DNA of 64,000 nt from Closterium sp. NIES-65 (Eukaryota; Streptophyta; Zygnematophyceae; Desmidiales; Closteriaceae). The translations under genes were made by a program, and so were the position numbers. The DNA is taken from the NCBI GenBank assembly GCA_948144175.1, contig CANXME010000400.1, positions 38,681 to 102,680 on the forward strand, written 5' to 3'. Every line of letters begins with the position of its first letter. Position 1 is the stretch's first letter. Below are positions 37,641 through 46,144 of the stretch, one piece after another. Under the pieces are notes generated by a model. The model was not told the origin of the DNA and ran no database searches. It saw only the letters and a program-made list of their open reading frames with translations.

Positions 37641-39497
37641 TTGAACCAGGCAAGCTCTTGGACTGGGCAAGCGTCTGGACCAAGAAAGCTCCTGGACCAG
37701 GCGCAAACATGGACGAGGCACGCTTCTGGACAAGGCAAGCTCCTGGACCAGGCAAGCTCTTGGACCAGGCAAGCTCCTGGACCAGGCACGCTCCTGGACC
37801 AGGCATGCTCTTGGACCAAGCAAGCTCTTGGACCAGGCAAGCTCCTAGGCCAGGCAAGCTCCTGGACCAGGCAAGCTCATGGACCAGGCAAGCTCCTGAA
37901 CCAGGCACGCTCCTGTACCAGGCACGCTCCTGGACCAGGCAAGCTCCTGGACTAGGCATGCTCTTGGACAAGGCAATCTCCTGGAACAAGCATGCTCCTG
38001 GACCAGGCACGCTCCTGGACCAGGCAAGCTCCTAGACCAGGCACGCTCTTGGACTAGGCATGCTCCTGAACTAGGCAAGCTCTTGGACCAAGCAAGCTTT
38101 TGGACCAAGCAAGCTCCTGGACCTGGCACAAACCTGGACCAGGCATGCTCCTGGACAAGGCAAGCTCGTGGACCGGGCAAGCTCCTAGACCAAGCAAGCT
38201 CCAGGACTAGGGACGCTCGTGGACCAAGCACGCTCCTGGACCATGCAAGCTCTTGGACCAGGCAGGCTTGTGGACTTGGTAAGCTCCTGGACCAGGCAAG
38301 CTCCTTGACCAGGCAAGCTTCTGGACCAAGCAAGCTCCTGAACCAGGCACGCTCCTGGACCAGGCAAGCTCCTAGACAAGGCAAGCTCCTAAACCAGGCA
38401 AGCTCCTGGACCAGGCAAACTCGTGGACCAGGCACGCTCCTAGACCAGGCAAGCTCTTGGACCACGCGAGCTCCTGGACCAGGCACGCTCCAGGACCAAG
38501 CAAGCTCCTAGACCACGCAAGCTCTTGGACCAAGCAAGCTCGTGGACCAGGCACGCTCGTGGATAAGGCACGCTCCTGGACGAGGCAAGCTCTTGGACCA
38601 GGCAGGCTCCTGGACCAGGCACGCTCCAGGACCAGGCAAGCTCCTGGACCATGCAAGCTCTTGGACCAGGCAAGCTCTTGGACCAGGCAAGCTCCTGGAC
38701 CTGGCAAGCTCCTAGACCAGGCAAGCTCTTGGACTAGGCAAGCTCTTGGACAAGGCAAGCTCTTGGAACAGGCAAGCTCCTGGACCAGGCACGCTCCTGG
38801 ACCAGGCAAGCTCCTAGACCACGCAAGCTCATGGACTAGGCACGCTCCTGAACCACGCAAGCTCTTGGACCGGGGAAGCTTCTGGACCAGGCAAGCTCCT
38901 GGACCAAGCACGCTCCTGGACCAGGCACGCTCCTGGACCAGGCAAGCTCCTGGACCAGGCAAGCTCCTGGACAACGCAAGCTCGTGAACCAGGCACGCTC
39001 CTGGACCAGGCACGCTCCTGGACCAGGCAAGCTCTTGGACCAGGCAAGCTCCTGGACCAAGCAAGCTCCTGGACTAGGCAAGCTCCTGAACCACGCACGC
39101 TCCTGGACCAGGCAAGCTCCTAGACAAGGCAAGCTCCTGGACAAGGCAAACTCGTGGACTAGGCATGCTCGTGGACCAGGCAAGCTCTTGGACCAGGCAA
39201 GCTCCTTGACCAGGCCTGCTCCAGGACCAAGCAAGCTCCTGGACCACGCAAGCTCTTGGACCAGGCAAGCTCTTGGACCAGGCAAGCTCCTGGACCAGGC
39301 AAGCTCCTGGACCAGGCAAGCTCCTGGACTAGGCATGCTCTTGGATAAGGCAAACTCCTGGAACAGGCAAGCTCCTGGACCAGGCACGCTCCTGGACCAG
39401 GCAAGCTCCTAGACCACGCAAGCTCTTGGACTAGGCACGCTCCTGAACTAGGCAAGCTCTTGGACCAGGCAAGCTCCTGGACCAAGCAAGCTCCTGG
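37641..39497 (+). repeat. Terminal part of the forward domain
   Basis: The last 1.86 kb before the first strand switch. It opens with units resembling the start of the 14-kb copy (GCTCTTGAACC, then GGGCAAGCGTC) and holds distinctive GCGCAAACATGG near 37702 and GGCACAAACCTGG near 38125, which resemble each other at ~424 bp. Some units here (GCTCCTAGGCC, GGCCTGC) are rare elsewhere. It ends in the left arm of the 25-bp palindrome. Confidence 0.8.
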
Positions 39498-39510
39498 TCC
39501 AGGAGCTTGC
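39486..39510. other. Strand-switch junction 1: perfect 25-bp palindrome
   Basis: Twelve bases (GCAAGCTCCTGG), a central T at 39498, then the exact reverse complement of those twelve. Forward units lie to the left and reverse units to the right, with no filler. The ordinary unit already contains the near-palindrome CCTGGACCAGG, so a switch at its centre changes orientation while keeping local sequence and spacing nearly normal. Beyond the palindrome the flanks are both consensus-like, but their strings of variants do not mirror each other. Confidence 0.95.
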
Positions 39511-41350
39511 CTGGTCTAGGAGCTTGCCTGGTCCAGGAGCTTGCCTGGTCCAGGAGCTTGCCTGGTCCTGGAGCGTTCCTGGTCCACGAGTTTGCCTGGT
39601 CTAGAAGCTTGCCTGGTCTAGGAGCTTGCATGGTCCAGGAACGTGCTTGGTCCAGGAGCTTGCCTCGTCCAGGAGCTATCCTTATCAAGGAGCTTGCCTT
39701 TTCCAGGAGCTTGCCTGTTCGAGGAGCGTGCCTGGTCCAAGAGCTTTCCTGGTCCAAGAGCGTGCATGGTCCACGAGCGTGCCTGGTCCACGAACTTGCG
39801 TGGTCCAGGAGCTTGCCTGGTCCAGGAGCTTGCCTGATTCAGGAGCTTGCCTGGCCTAGGAGCTTTCCTGGTCCAGGAGCTTGCCTGGTCCAGGTTCGTG
39901 CCTGGTCCACAAGCTTGCTTGGTCCAGAAGCTTGCCTGGTCCAGGAGCTTGCCTGGTCTAAGAGCTTGCATGGTCCAGGAGCGTGCCTAGTCCAAGAGCT
40001 TGCCTGGTCCAGGAGCTTTCCTGGTCCAGGAGCTTGCCTGGTCCAGGAGCTTGCCTGGGCTACGAGCTTGCCTGGTCCAGGAGCTTGTGTGGTCCAGGAG
40101 CTTGCCTGGTTCACGAGCCTGCCTGGTCCAAGAGCTTGCCTGGTCCAGGACCGTGCATGGTCCACGAGCGTGCCTGGTCCAGGAGCTTGCCTGGTCCAGG
40201 AGCTTGCCTGGTCAAGGAGCTTGCCTAGTCTAGGAGGTTGCCAGGTCCAGGAGCTTGCTTGGTCCACGAGCCTGCCTGGTCCAAGAGCTTGCCTGGTTCA
40301 AGAGCGTGCATGGTCCACGAGCGTGCCTAGTCTTGGAGCTTGCCCGGTCCAGGAGCTTGCCTGGTCTACGACCTTGCCTGGTCCAAGAGCTTGCTTGGTC
40401 CATAAGCCTCCCTGGTCCAAGAGCTTGCCTGGTCCAGGAGCTTGCCTCGTCCAAGAGCTTGCCTGGTCCAAGAGCTTGCGTGGTCCAAGAGCTTGCCTGG
40501 TCTAGGAGCTTGCGTGGTCTAGGAGCTTCCTTGGTCCAAGAGTGTGCCTGTCCACGAGTTTGCCTGGTCCAGAAACTTGCCTGGCCTAGGAGCTTGCCTG
40601 GTTTAGGAGCTTGCATGGTCCAGGAGCGTGCCTGGTCCAGGAGCTTGCCTGGTCCAGGAGCTATCCTAGTCCAGGAGCTTGCCTTGTCCAGGAGCTTTCT
40701 TGGTCCGTGAGCTTGCCTGGTCCAGGAGCTTGCCTGGTGCAGGAGCTTGCCTGGTCCAAGAGCTTGCCTGGTCCAAGAGGCTTGCCTGGTCCAAGAGCTT
40801 GCCTAGTCTAGGAGCTTGCCTGGTCTAGGAGCTTGCCTGGTCCAGGAGCTTGCCTGGTCCTAGGACGTGTCTGGTCCACGAGTTTGCCTGGTCCAAAAGC
40901 TTGCCTGGTTTAGGAGCTTGCATGGTCCACGAGCGTGCCTGGTCCAGTAGCTTGCCTGCTCCTGGAGCTATCCTGGTCTAGGAGCTTGCCAGGTCCAGGA
41001 GCTTGCCTGTTCGAGGAGCGTGCCTGGTCGAAGAGCTTGCCTGGTCCAAGAGCGTGCATGGTCCACGAGTGTGCCTGGTCCATGAACTTGCCTGGTCCAG
41101 GAGCTTGCCTAGTCAAGGAGCTTGCCTGGTCCATGAGCTTGCGTGGTCCAGGAGCTTGCCTGGTTCAGGGCTTGCCTGGTCTAGGAGCTTGGCTGGTACA
41201 GGAGCTTGCCTGGTCCAGGTTCGTACCTGGTCCACGAGCTTGCCTCGTCCAGAAGCTTGCCTGATCCAGGAGCTTGCCTGGTCTAAGAGCTTGCATGGTC
41301 CAGGAGCGTGCCTACTCCAAGAGCTTGCCTGGTCCAAGAGCTTTCCTGGT
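39498..41350 (-). repeat. Long inverted repeat, left arm (~1.85 kb)
   Basis: Read as reverse complement, this arm aligns with 44390-46117. Proof comes from private irregular units present in both: the two-base-short CCTGTCCACG at 40547-40556 against CGTGGACAGG at 45160-45169, the 18-mer CAAGAGGCTTGCC near 40774 against GGCAAGCCTC near 44931, and the truncated GGTTCAGGGCTTGCC at 41163-41177 against GGCAAGCCCTGAACC at 44561-44575. CCTACTCCAAGAGC near 41309 matches GGAGTAGGCACGC near 44433. The arm is about seven units longer than its partner. Confidence 0.9.
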
Positions 41351-42469
41351 CCAGGAGCTTGCCTGGTCCAGGAGCTTGCCTGGTCCAAGAGCTTGCCTAG
41401 TCCAGGAGCTTGCCTCTTCCACGAGCGTGCCTGGTCCAGGAGCTTGCCTTGTCCAGGAGCTTTCTTGGTCCGTGAGCTTGCCTGGTCTAGGAGCTTGCCT
41501 GGTCCAGGAGCTTGCCTGGTCCAAGAGCTTGCCTGGTCCAAGAGCTTGCGTGGTCCACAAGCTTGCCTGGTCCAGGAGCTTGCCTGGTCTAGGAGCTTTC
41601 GTGGTCCAGGAGCTTGACTGGTCTAGGAGCTTGCCTGGTCCACAAGCCTGCCTGGTCCAAGAGCTTGCCTGGTTCAAGAGGGTGCATGGTCCACGAGCGT
41701 GCCTGGTCTTGGAGCTTGCCTGGTCCAGGAGCTTGCCTGGTCTAGGACCTTGCCTGGTCCAAGAGCTTGCTTGGTCCAGAAGCCTCCCTGGTCCAAGAGC
41801 TTGCCTGGTCTAGGAGCGTGCCCGGTCCAAGAGCTTGCGTAGTCCAAGAGCTTGCATGGTCCAGGAGCTTGCCTGGTCCAGGAGCTTGCCTCGTCCAAGA
41901 GCTTGCATGGTCCAAGAGCTTGCGTGGTCCAAGAGCTTGCCTAGTCTTAGAGCTTGCTTGGTCCAGGAGCTTCCTTGGTCCAGGAGCGTGCATGGTCCAT
42001 GAGTTTGCCTGGTCCAGAAACTTGCTTGGTCCAGGTGCTTGCCTGGTCTAGGAGCTTGCATGGTCCAGGAGCGTGCGTGGTCCAGAAGCTTGCCTGGTCC
42101 AGGAGCTTGCCTGGTCCAAGAGCTTGCCAGGTCCAGGAGCTTGCCTGTTCCACGAGCGTGCCTGGTCCAGGAGCTTGCCTTGTCCAGGAGCTTTCTTGGT
42201 CCGTGAGCTTGCCTGGTTCAAGAGCGTGCCTGGTCCATGAACTTGCCTGGTCCCGGAGCTTGCCTAGTCAAGGAGCTTGCATGGTCCAGGAGCGTGCCTG
42301 GTCCAGGAGCTTGCCTGGTCCAAGAGCTTGCCTGTTCGAGGAGCGTGCCTGGTCCAAGAGCTTGCCTGGTCCAAGAGCGTGCATGGTCCACGAGCGTGCC
42401 TGGTCCATGAACTTGCCTGGTCCAGGAGCTTGCCTAGTCAAGGAGCTTGCCTGGTCCAGGAGCTTGCCT

Positions 42470-43290
42470 GGTTCAGGAGCTTCTGTCGTCCAGGAGCTTG
42501 CCTGGTCTAGAAGCTTGCCTTGTCTAGGAGCTTGCCTTGTCCACGAGCCTGCCTGGTCCAAGAGCTTGCCAGGTCCAAGAGCGTGCATGGTCCACAAGCG
42601 TGCCTGGTCCAGGAGCTTGCGCAGTCCAGGAGGTTGCCTGGTCCAGGAGCTTGCCTGGTCCAAGATCTTGCCTGGTCCATGAGCGTGCCTGGTCCACAAG
42701 TTTGCCTGGTCCAGTAGCTTGCCTGGTCCAGGAGCTTGCCTGGTCTAGGAGCTTGCCTGGTCCAAGAGCGTGCCTGGTCCAAGAGCTTGCCTGGTCCAGG
42801 AGCTTGCCTGGTCCAAGATCTTGCCTGGTCCAGGAATGTGCCTGGTGCACGAGTTTGCCTAGTCCTGGAGCTTGCCTGGTTCAGGAGCTTCTGTCGTCCA
42901 GGAGCTTGCCTGGTCTAGAAGCTTGCCTTGTCCAGGAGCTTGCCTGGTCCACGAGCCTACCTGGTCCAAGAGCTTGCCAGGTCCAAGATCGTGCATGGTC
43001 CACAAGCGTGCCTGGTCCAGGAGCTTGCGCAGTCCAGGAGGTTGCCTGGTCCAGGAGCTTGCCTGGTCCAAGATCTTGCCTGGTCCATGAGCGTGCCTGG
43101 TCCAAGAGCGTGCTTGGTCCAAGAGCTTGCCTGGTCCTGGAGCTTGCCTGGTCCAGGAGCTTGCCTGGTCCAAGATCTTGCCTGGTCCAGGAATGTGCCT
43201 GGTCCACGAGTTTGCTTGGTCCAGTAGCTTGCCTGGTCCACGAGCCTGCCTGGTCCAACAGCTTGCCTGGTCCAAGAGCGTGCCTAGTCC
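42470..43290 (-). repeat. 408-bp tandem duplication in the reverse array
   Basis: The distinctive TTCTGTCGTCC occurs at 42481 and 42889, and GCGCAGTCCAGGAGGTTGCC at 42619 and 43027, both exactly 408 bp (24 units) apart. Strings around them also match. The pair lies in the spacer of the long inverted repeat, and I did not see this variant string elsewhere in the window. Confidence 0.88.
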
Positions 43291-44190
43291 ACGAGCGTGC
43301 CTGGTCCAAGAGCTTGCCTGGTCCAGGAGCTTGCTTGGTCTAGGAGCTTGCCTGGTCCAGGAGCTTGCGTGGTCCAGGAGCTTGCCTTGTCAAAGAGCTT
43401 GCGTGGTCCAGGAGCTTGCCTGGTCCAAGAGCTTGCCTGGTCCAGAAGCTTGCGTGGTCCAGGAGCTTGCCTAGTCCAGGAGCTTGCCTCGTCTAAGAGC
43501 TTGCATGTTCTAGGAGCTTGCCTAGTCCAGGAGCTTGCCTCGTCTAAGAGCTTGCATGTTCTAGGAGCTTGCCTGGTCCAGAAGCTTGCCTGGTCCAGGA
43601 GCTTGCCTGTTTCACAAGCGTGCCTGGTCCAACAGCTTGCCTTGTCCAGGAGCTTTCTTGGTCCGTTAGCTTGCCTGGTCCAGGAGCTTGCCTGGTCCAG
43701 GAGCATTCCTGGTCCAAGAGCTTGCCTAGTCCAGGAGCTTGCCTGGTCGAGGAGCTTGCCTGGTCCAGGAGCTTGCCTGGTCCACGATCCTGCTTGGTCC
43801 AAAAGCTTGCCTGGTCAAGGAGCGTGCATGGTCCACGAGCGTGCCTGGTCCAGGAGCTTGCCTGGTCCAAGACCTTGCTTGGTCCAGAAGCTTGCCTGGT
43901 CAAGGAGCGTGCATGGTCCACGAGCTTGCCTGGTCCAGGAGCGTGCCTGGTCCAAGAGCTTCCCTGGTCCAAGAGCTTGCGTGGTCAAGGAGCTTGCCTA
44001 GTCCAGGAGCTTGCCTGGTCCAGGAGCTTGCCTGGTCCAAGAGCTTGTCTGGTCTATGAGCTTGCCTGGTCCAGGAGCTTGCCTGGTCTTGGAGCTTGCC
44101 TGATCCAGGAGCTTGCCTGGTCCAAGTGTGTGCCTGGTCCACGAGTTTGCCTGGTCCAGAAGCTTGCCTGGTCGAGAAGCTTGCCTGGTC
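43291..44190 (-). repeat. Reverse array before junction 2
   Basis: Ordinary reverse units with a small local duplication: GTCCAGGAGCTTGCCTCGTC followed by TAAGAGCTTGCATGTTCTAGG occurs at about 43475 and again at about 43526, 51 bp (three units) apart. A series with GGTCCGTTAGC near 43651 resembles units near 56310 and 60935. Nothing other than the repeat is visible. Confidence 0.8.
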
Positions 44191-44200
44191 TCCTTGACTA
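44184..44200. other. Strand-switch junction 2
   Basis: Reverse units stop after CCTGGTC at 44190, and forward units begin with TCCTTGACTAGG at 44191. Seven bases of a reverse unit and eleven of a forward unit make an 18-bp hybrid. Unlike junctions 1 and 3 it is not centred on a palindrome. The next unit repeats CTCCTTGACTAGG. Confidence 0.93.
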
Positions 44201-46117
44201 GGCAAGCTCCTTGACTAGGCAAGCTCCTAGACCAGGCAAGTTCATGGACCAGGCACGCTCGTGGACCATGCACGCTCTTGGACCAGGCAAGCTCTTGGAC
44301 CAAGCACGCTCCTCGAACAGGCAAGCTCCTGGACCACGCAAGCTCCTGGACCAGGATAGCTCCTGGACCAGGCAAGCTCTTGGACCAGGCAAGCTCCTGG
44401 ACTAGGAAAGCTCCTGGACCAGTCAAGCTCTTGGAGTAGGCACGCTCCTGGACCATGCAAGCTCTTCGATCAGGCAAGCTTCTGGACTAGGCAAGCTCGT
44501 GGACCAGGTACGAACCTGGACCAGGCAAGCTCCTGTACCAGCCAAGCTTCTAGACCAGGCAAGCCCTGAACCAGGCAAGCTCCTGGCCCAGGCAAGCTCC
44601 TGGACCAGGCAAGCTCCTTGACTAGGCAAGCTCCTGGACCAGGCAAGTTCATGGACCAGGCACGCTCGTGGACCATGCACGCTCTTGGACCAGGCAAGCT
44701 CTTCGACCAGGCACGCTCCTCGAACAGGCAAGCTCCTGGACCTGGCAAGCTCCTGGACCAGGATAGCTCTTGGACCAGGCAAGCTCCTGGACCAGATCCG
44801 CTCCTGGACCATGTAAGCTCCTAGACCAGGCAAGCTTTTGGACCAGGCACGCTTTAGGACCAGGCAAGCTCCTGGACCAGGCAAGCTCCTAGACCAGGCA
44901 AGCTCCTGGACTAGGCAAGCTCCTAGACCACGCAAGCCTCTTGGACCAGGAAAGCTCTTGGACCAGGCAAGCTCCTGGACCAGGCAAGCTCCTGGACCAG
45001 GCAAGCTCACGGACCAAGAAAGCTCCTGGACAAGGCAAGCTTCGGACTAGGATAGCTCCTGGAACAGGCAAGCTCCTGGACCAGGCACGCTCCTGGACCA
45101 TGCAAGCTCCTAGACCAGGCAAGCTCCTAGACCAGGCAAGTTTCTAAACCAGGCAAACTCGTGGACAGGCACGCTCCTGGACCAAGGAAGCTCCTAGACC
45201 ACGCAAGCTCCTAGACCAGGCAAGCTCTTGGACCACGCAAGCTCTTGGACCACGCAAGCTCTTGGACGAGGCAAGCTTTTGGACCAGGCAAGCTCTTCGA
45301 CCACGCACGCTCGTGGACCATGCACGCTCTTGAACCACGCAAGCTCTTGGACCAGGCAGGCTCGAGAACCAAGCAAGCTCCTGGACCAGGCAAGCTCCTG
45401 GACTAGGCAAGCTCCTTGACCAGGCAAGCTTATGGACCAGGCAAGCTCCTGGACCAGGCACGCTCGTGAACCATGCACGCTCCTGGACCAGGCAAGCTCG
45501 TGCACCAGGCAAGCTCCTGGACCACACAGCTCCTGGACCAGGCAAGCTCCTAGACCAGGCAAGCTCCTGGACCAGGCAAGCTCCTGGACCAGGAAAGCTC
45601 CTGGACCAGGCAAGCTCTTGGACTAGGCACGCTCCTGGACCATGCAAGCTCTTAGACCAGGCAAGCTCCTGGACCAGGCAAGCTTCTGTACCAAGCAAGC
45701 TCATGGACCAGGCACGAACCTGGACCAGGCAAGCTCCTGGACCAGGCAAGCTCCTAGGCCAGGCAAGCTCCTGAATCAGGCAAGCTCCTGGACCAGGCAA
45801 GCTCCTGGACCAGGCAAGTTCATGGACCAGGCACGCTCGTGGACCATGCACGCTCTTGGACCAGGAAAGCTCTTGGACCAGGCATGCTCCTCGAACAGGC
45901 AAGCTCCTGGACCAGGCAAGCTCCTGGACCAAGTTAGCTCCTGGACCAGGCAAGCACCTGGACCAGGCACGCTCCTGGACCATGCAAGCTCCTAGACCAG
46001 GCAAACTTCTGGACCAGGCAAACTCGTGGACCAGGCACGCTCCAGGACCAGGCAAGCTTTTGGACCAGGCAAGCTCCTAGACCAGGCAAGCTCCTGGACC
46101 AGGCACGCTCCTAGACC
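44191..46117 (+). repeat. 17-bp satellite array, re-inverted 1.93-kb segment
   Basis: Here the unit reads forward again, between two reverse-oriented blocks. The segment is not a piece of the 14-kb forward family: its reverse complement matches the reverse-oriented block starting at 39498. It begins in mid-unit (TCCTTGACTAGG directly after GCCTGGTC) and ends at GACCAGG, where the reverse array resumes with AGCTTGC. It therefore looks like an inverted copy or inverted duplication of neighbouring reverse-array DNA, not an insertion from copies A to C. Confidence 0.97.
44390..46117 (+). repeat. Long inverted repeat, right arm (~1.73 kb)
   Basis: Partner of 39498-41350 in the opposite orientation. 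Coordinates of matched points sum to ~85,613 near the outer ends and ~85,716-85,734 further in, a drift of about seven units. The outer end coincides with junction 3, as the left arm's coincides with junction 1. The spacer between arms is about 3 kb of reverse and then forward units. The remaining 44191-44389 resembles the same marker series (CATGGACCAGGCACGC, CGAACAGG) found again at 44645-44730, so the forward segment also has a local ~430-bp repetition. Confidence 0.88.
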
Positions 46118-46124
46118 AGGAGCT
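46112..46124. other. Strand-switch junction 3
   Basis: A forward unit ends in TAGACCAGG at 46120 and a reverse unit continues AGCTTGCTTGG. The CCAGG is common to both orientations (the end of the forward unit and the start of CCAGGAGC in the reverse unit), so the join falls in five bases of shared sequence. Its coordinate and that of junction 1 add to about 85,616, the same sum as homologous points in the flanking inverted repeat. Confidence 0.93.
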
Positions 46125-46144
46125 TGCTTGGTCCAAAAGCTTGC

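Larger units (their letters stand above)
1..39497 (+). repeat. 17-bp satellite array, forward orientation
   Basis: This is an uninterrupted tandem array of the unit GCAAGCTCCTGGACCAG. Most units differ from consensus by one to three substitutions, and the same few positions vary: the second A of GCAAGC to C, the second C of CTCC to T or G, the first G of TGG to A, and the final G of CCAG to C. Rare units of 13 to 18 bp shift the phase. No unique DNA, poly-A tract, transposon end or gene interrupts it. Each unit carries AGCT, GGACC and two CCWGG sites. Variant units are not randomly placed: long strings of them recur every ~14.1 kb, which defines copies A, B and C. The family of repeat is not one I recognise by name. 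Confidence 0.98.
28151..39497 (+). repeat. Higher-order repeat copy C (partial, divergent)
   Basis: The first ~3.7 kb aligns with A and B (offset 14100 at the start, about 14083 from 29293 to 30837 relative to B), with clearly more substitutions than A shows against B. C has one copy of block X where A and B have a tandem pair, so the offset then falls to about 12080. From ~32.2 kb register with A and B is only patchy, and this part is built from its own local duplications (1,393 bp, ~1.95 kb and ~0.78 kb). Units near 37440 resemble the start of the copy near 28345. It ends at the strand switch, not at a natural copy boundary. Confidence 0.85.
39498..44190 (-). repeat. 17-bp satellite array, reverse orientation (first block)
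   Basis: From the palindrome centre at 39498 the same unit is read as its reverse complement, CTGGTCCAGGAGCTTGC, without a break in periodicity. The string of variant units is not the mirror image of the array just upstream, so this is not a simple fold-back of copy C. Its variants (for example the CCTGTTCGAGGAGCG unit followed by units with GTGCATGG and CCATGAACTTGCC) match the reverse array after 46118, which makes the two one family. Private markers include an 18-mer near 40774, a truncated unit at 41163-41177 and a two-base-short unit at 40547-40556. It ends at 44190, seven bases into a unit. Confidence 0.97.

Noticed and set aside
39507..40505. 332-codon open frame on the + strand in the reverse array
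   Set aside because: Same cycle (VQELAWSRSLPGPGACL type), begun and ended by chance ATG and stop-bearing variants. A matching frame in the inverted arm only reflects DNA duplication.
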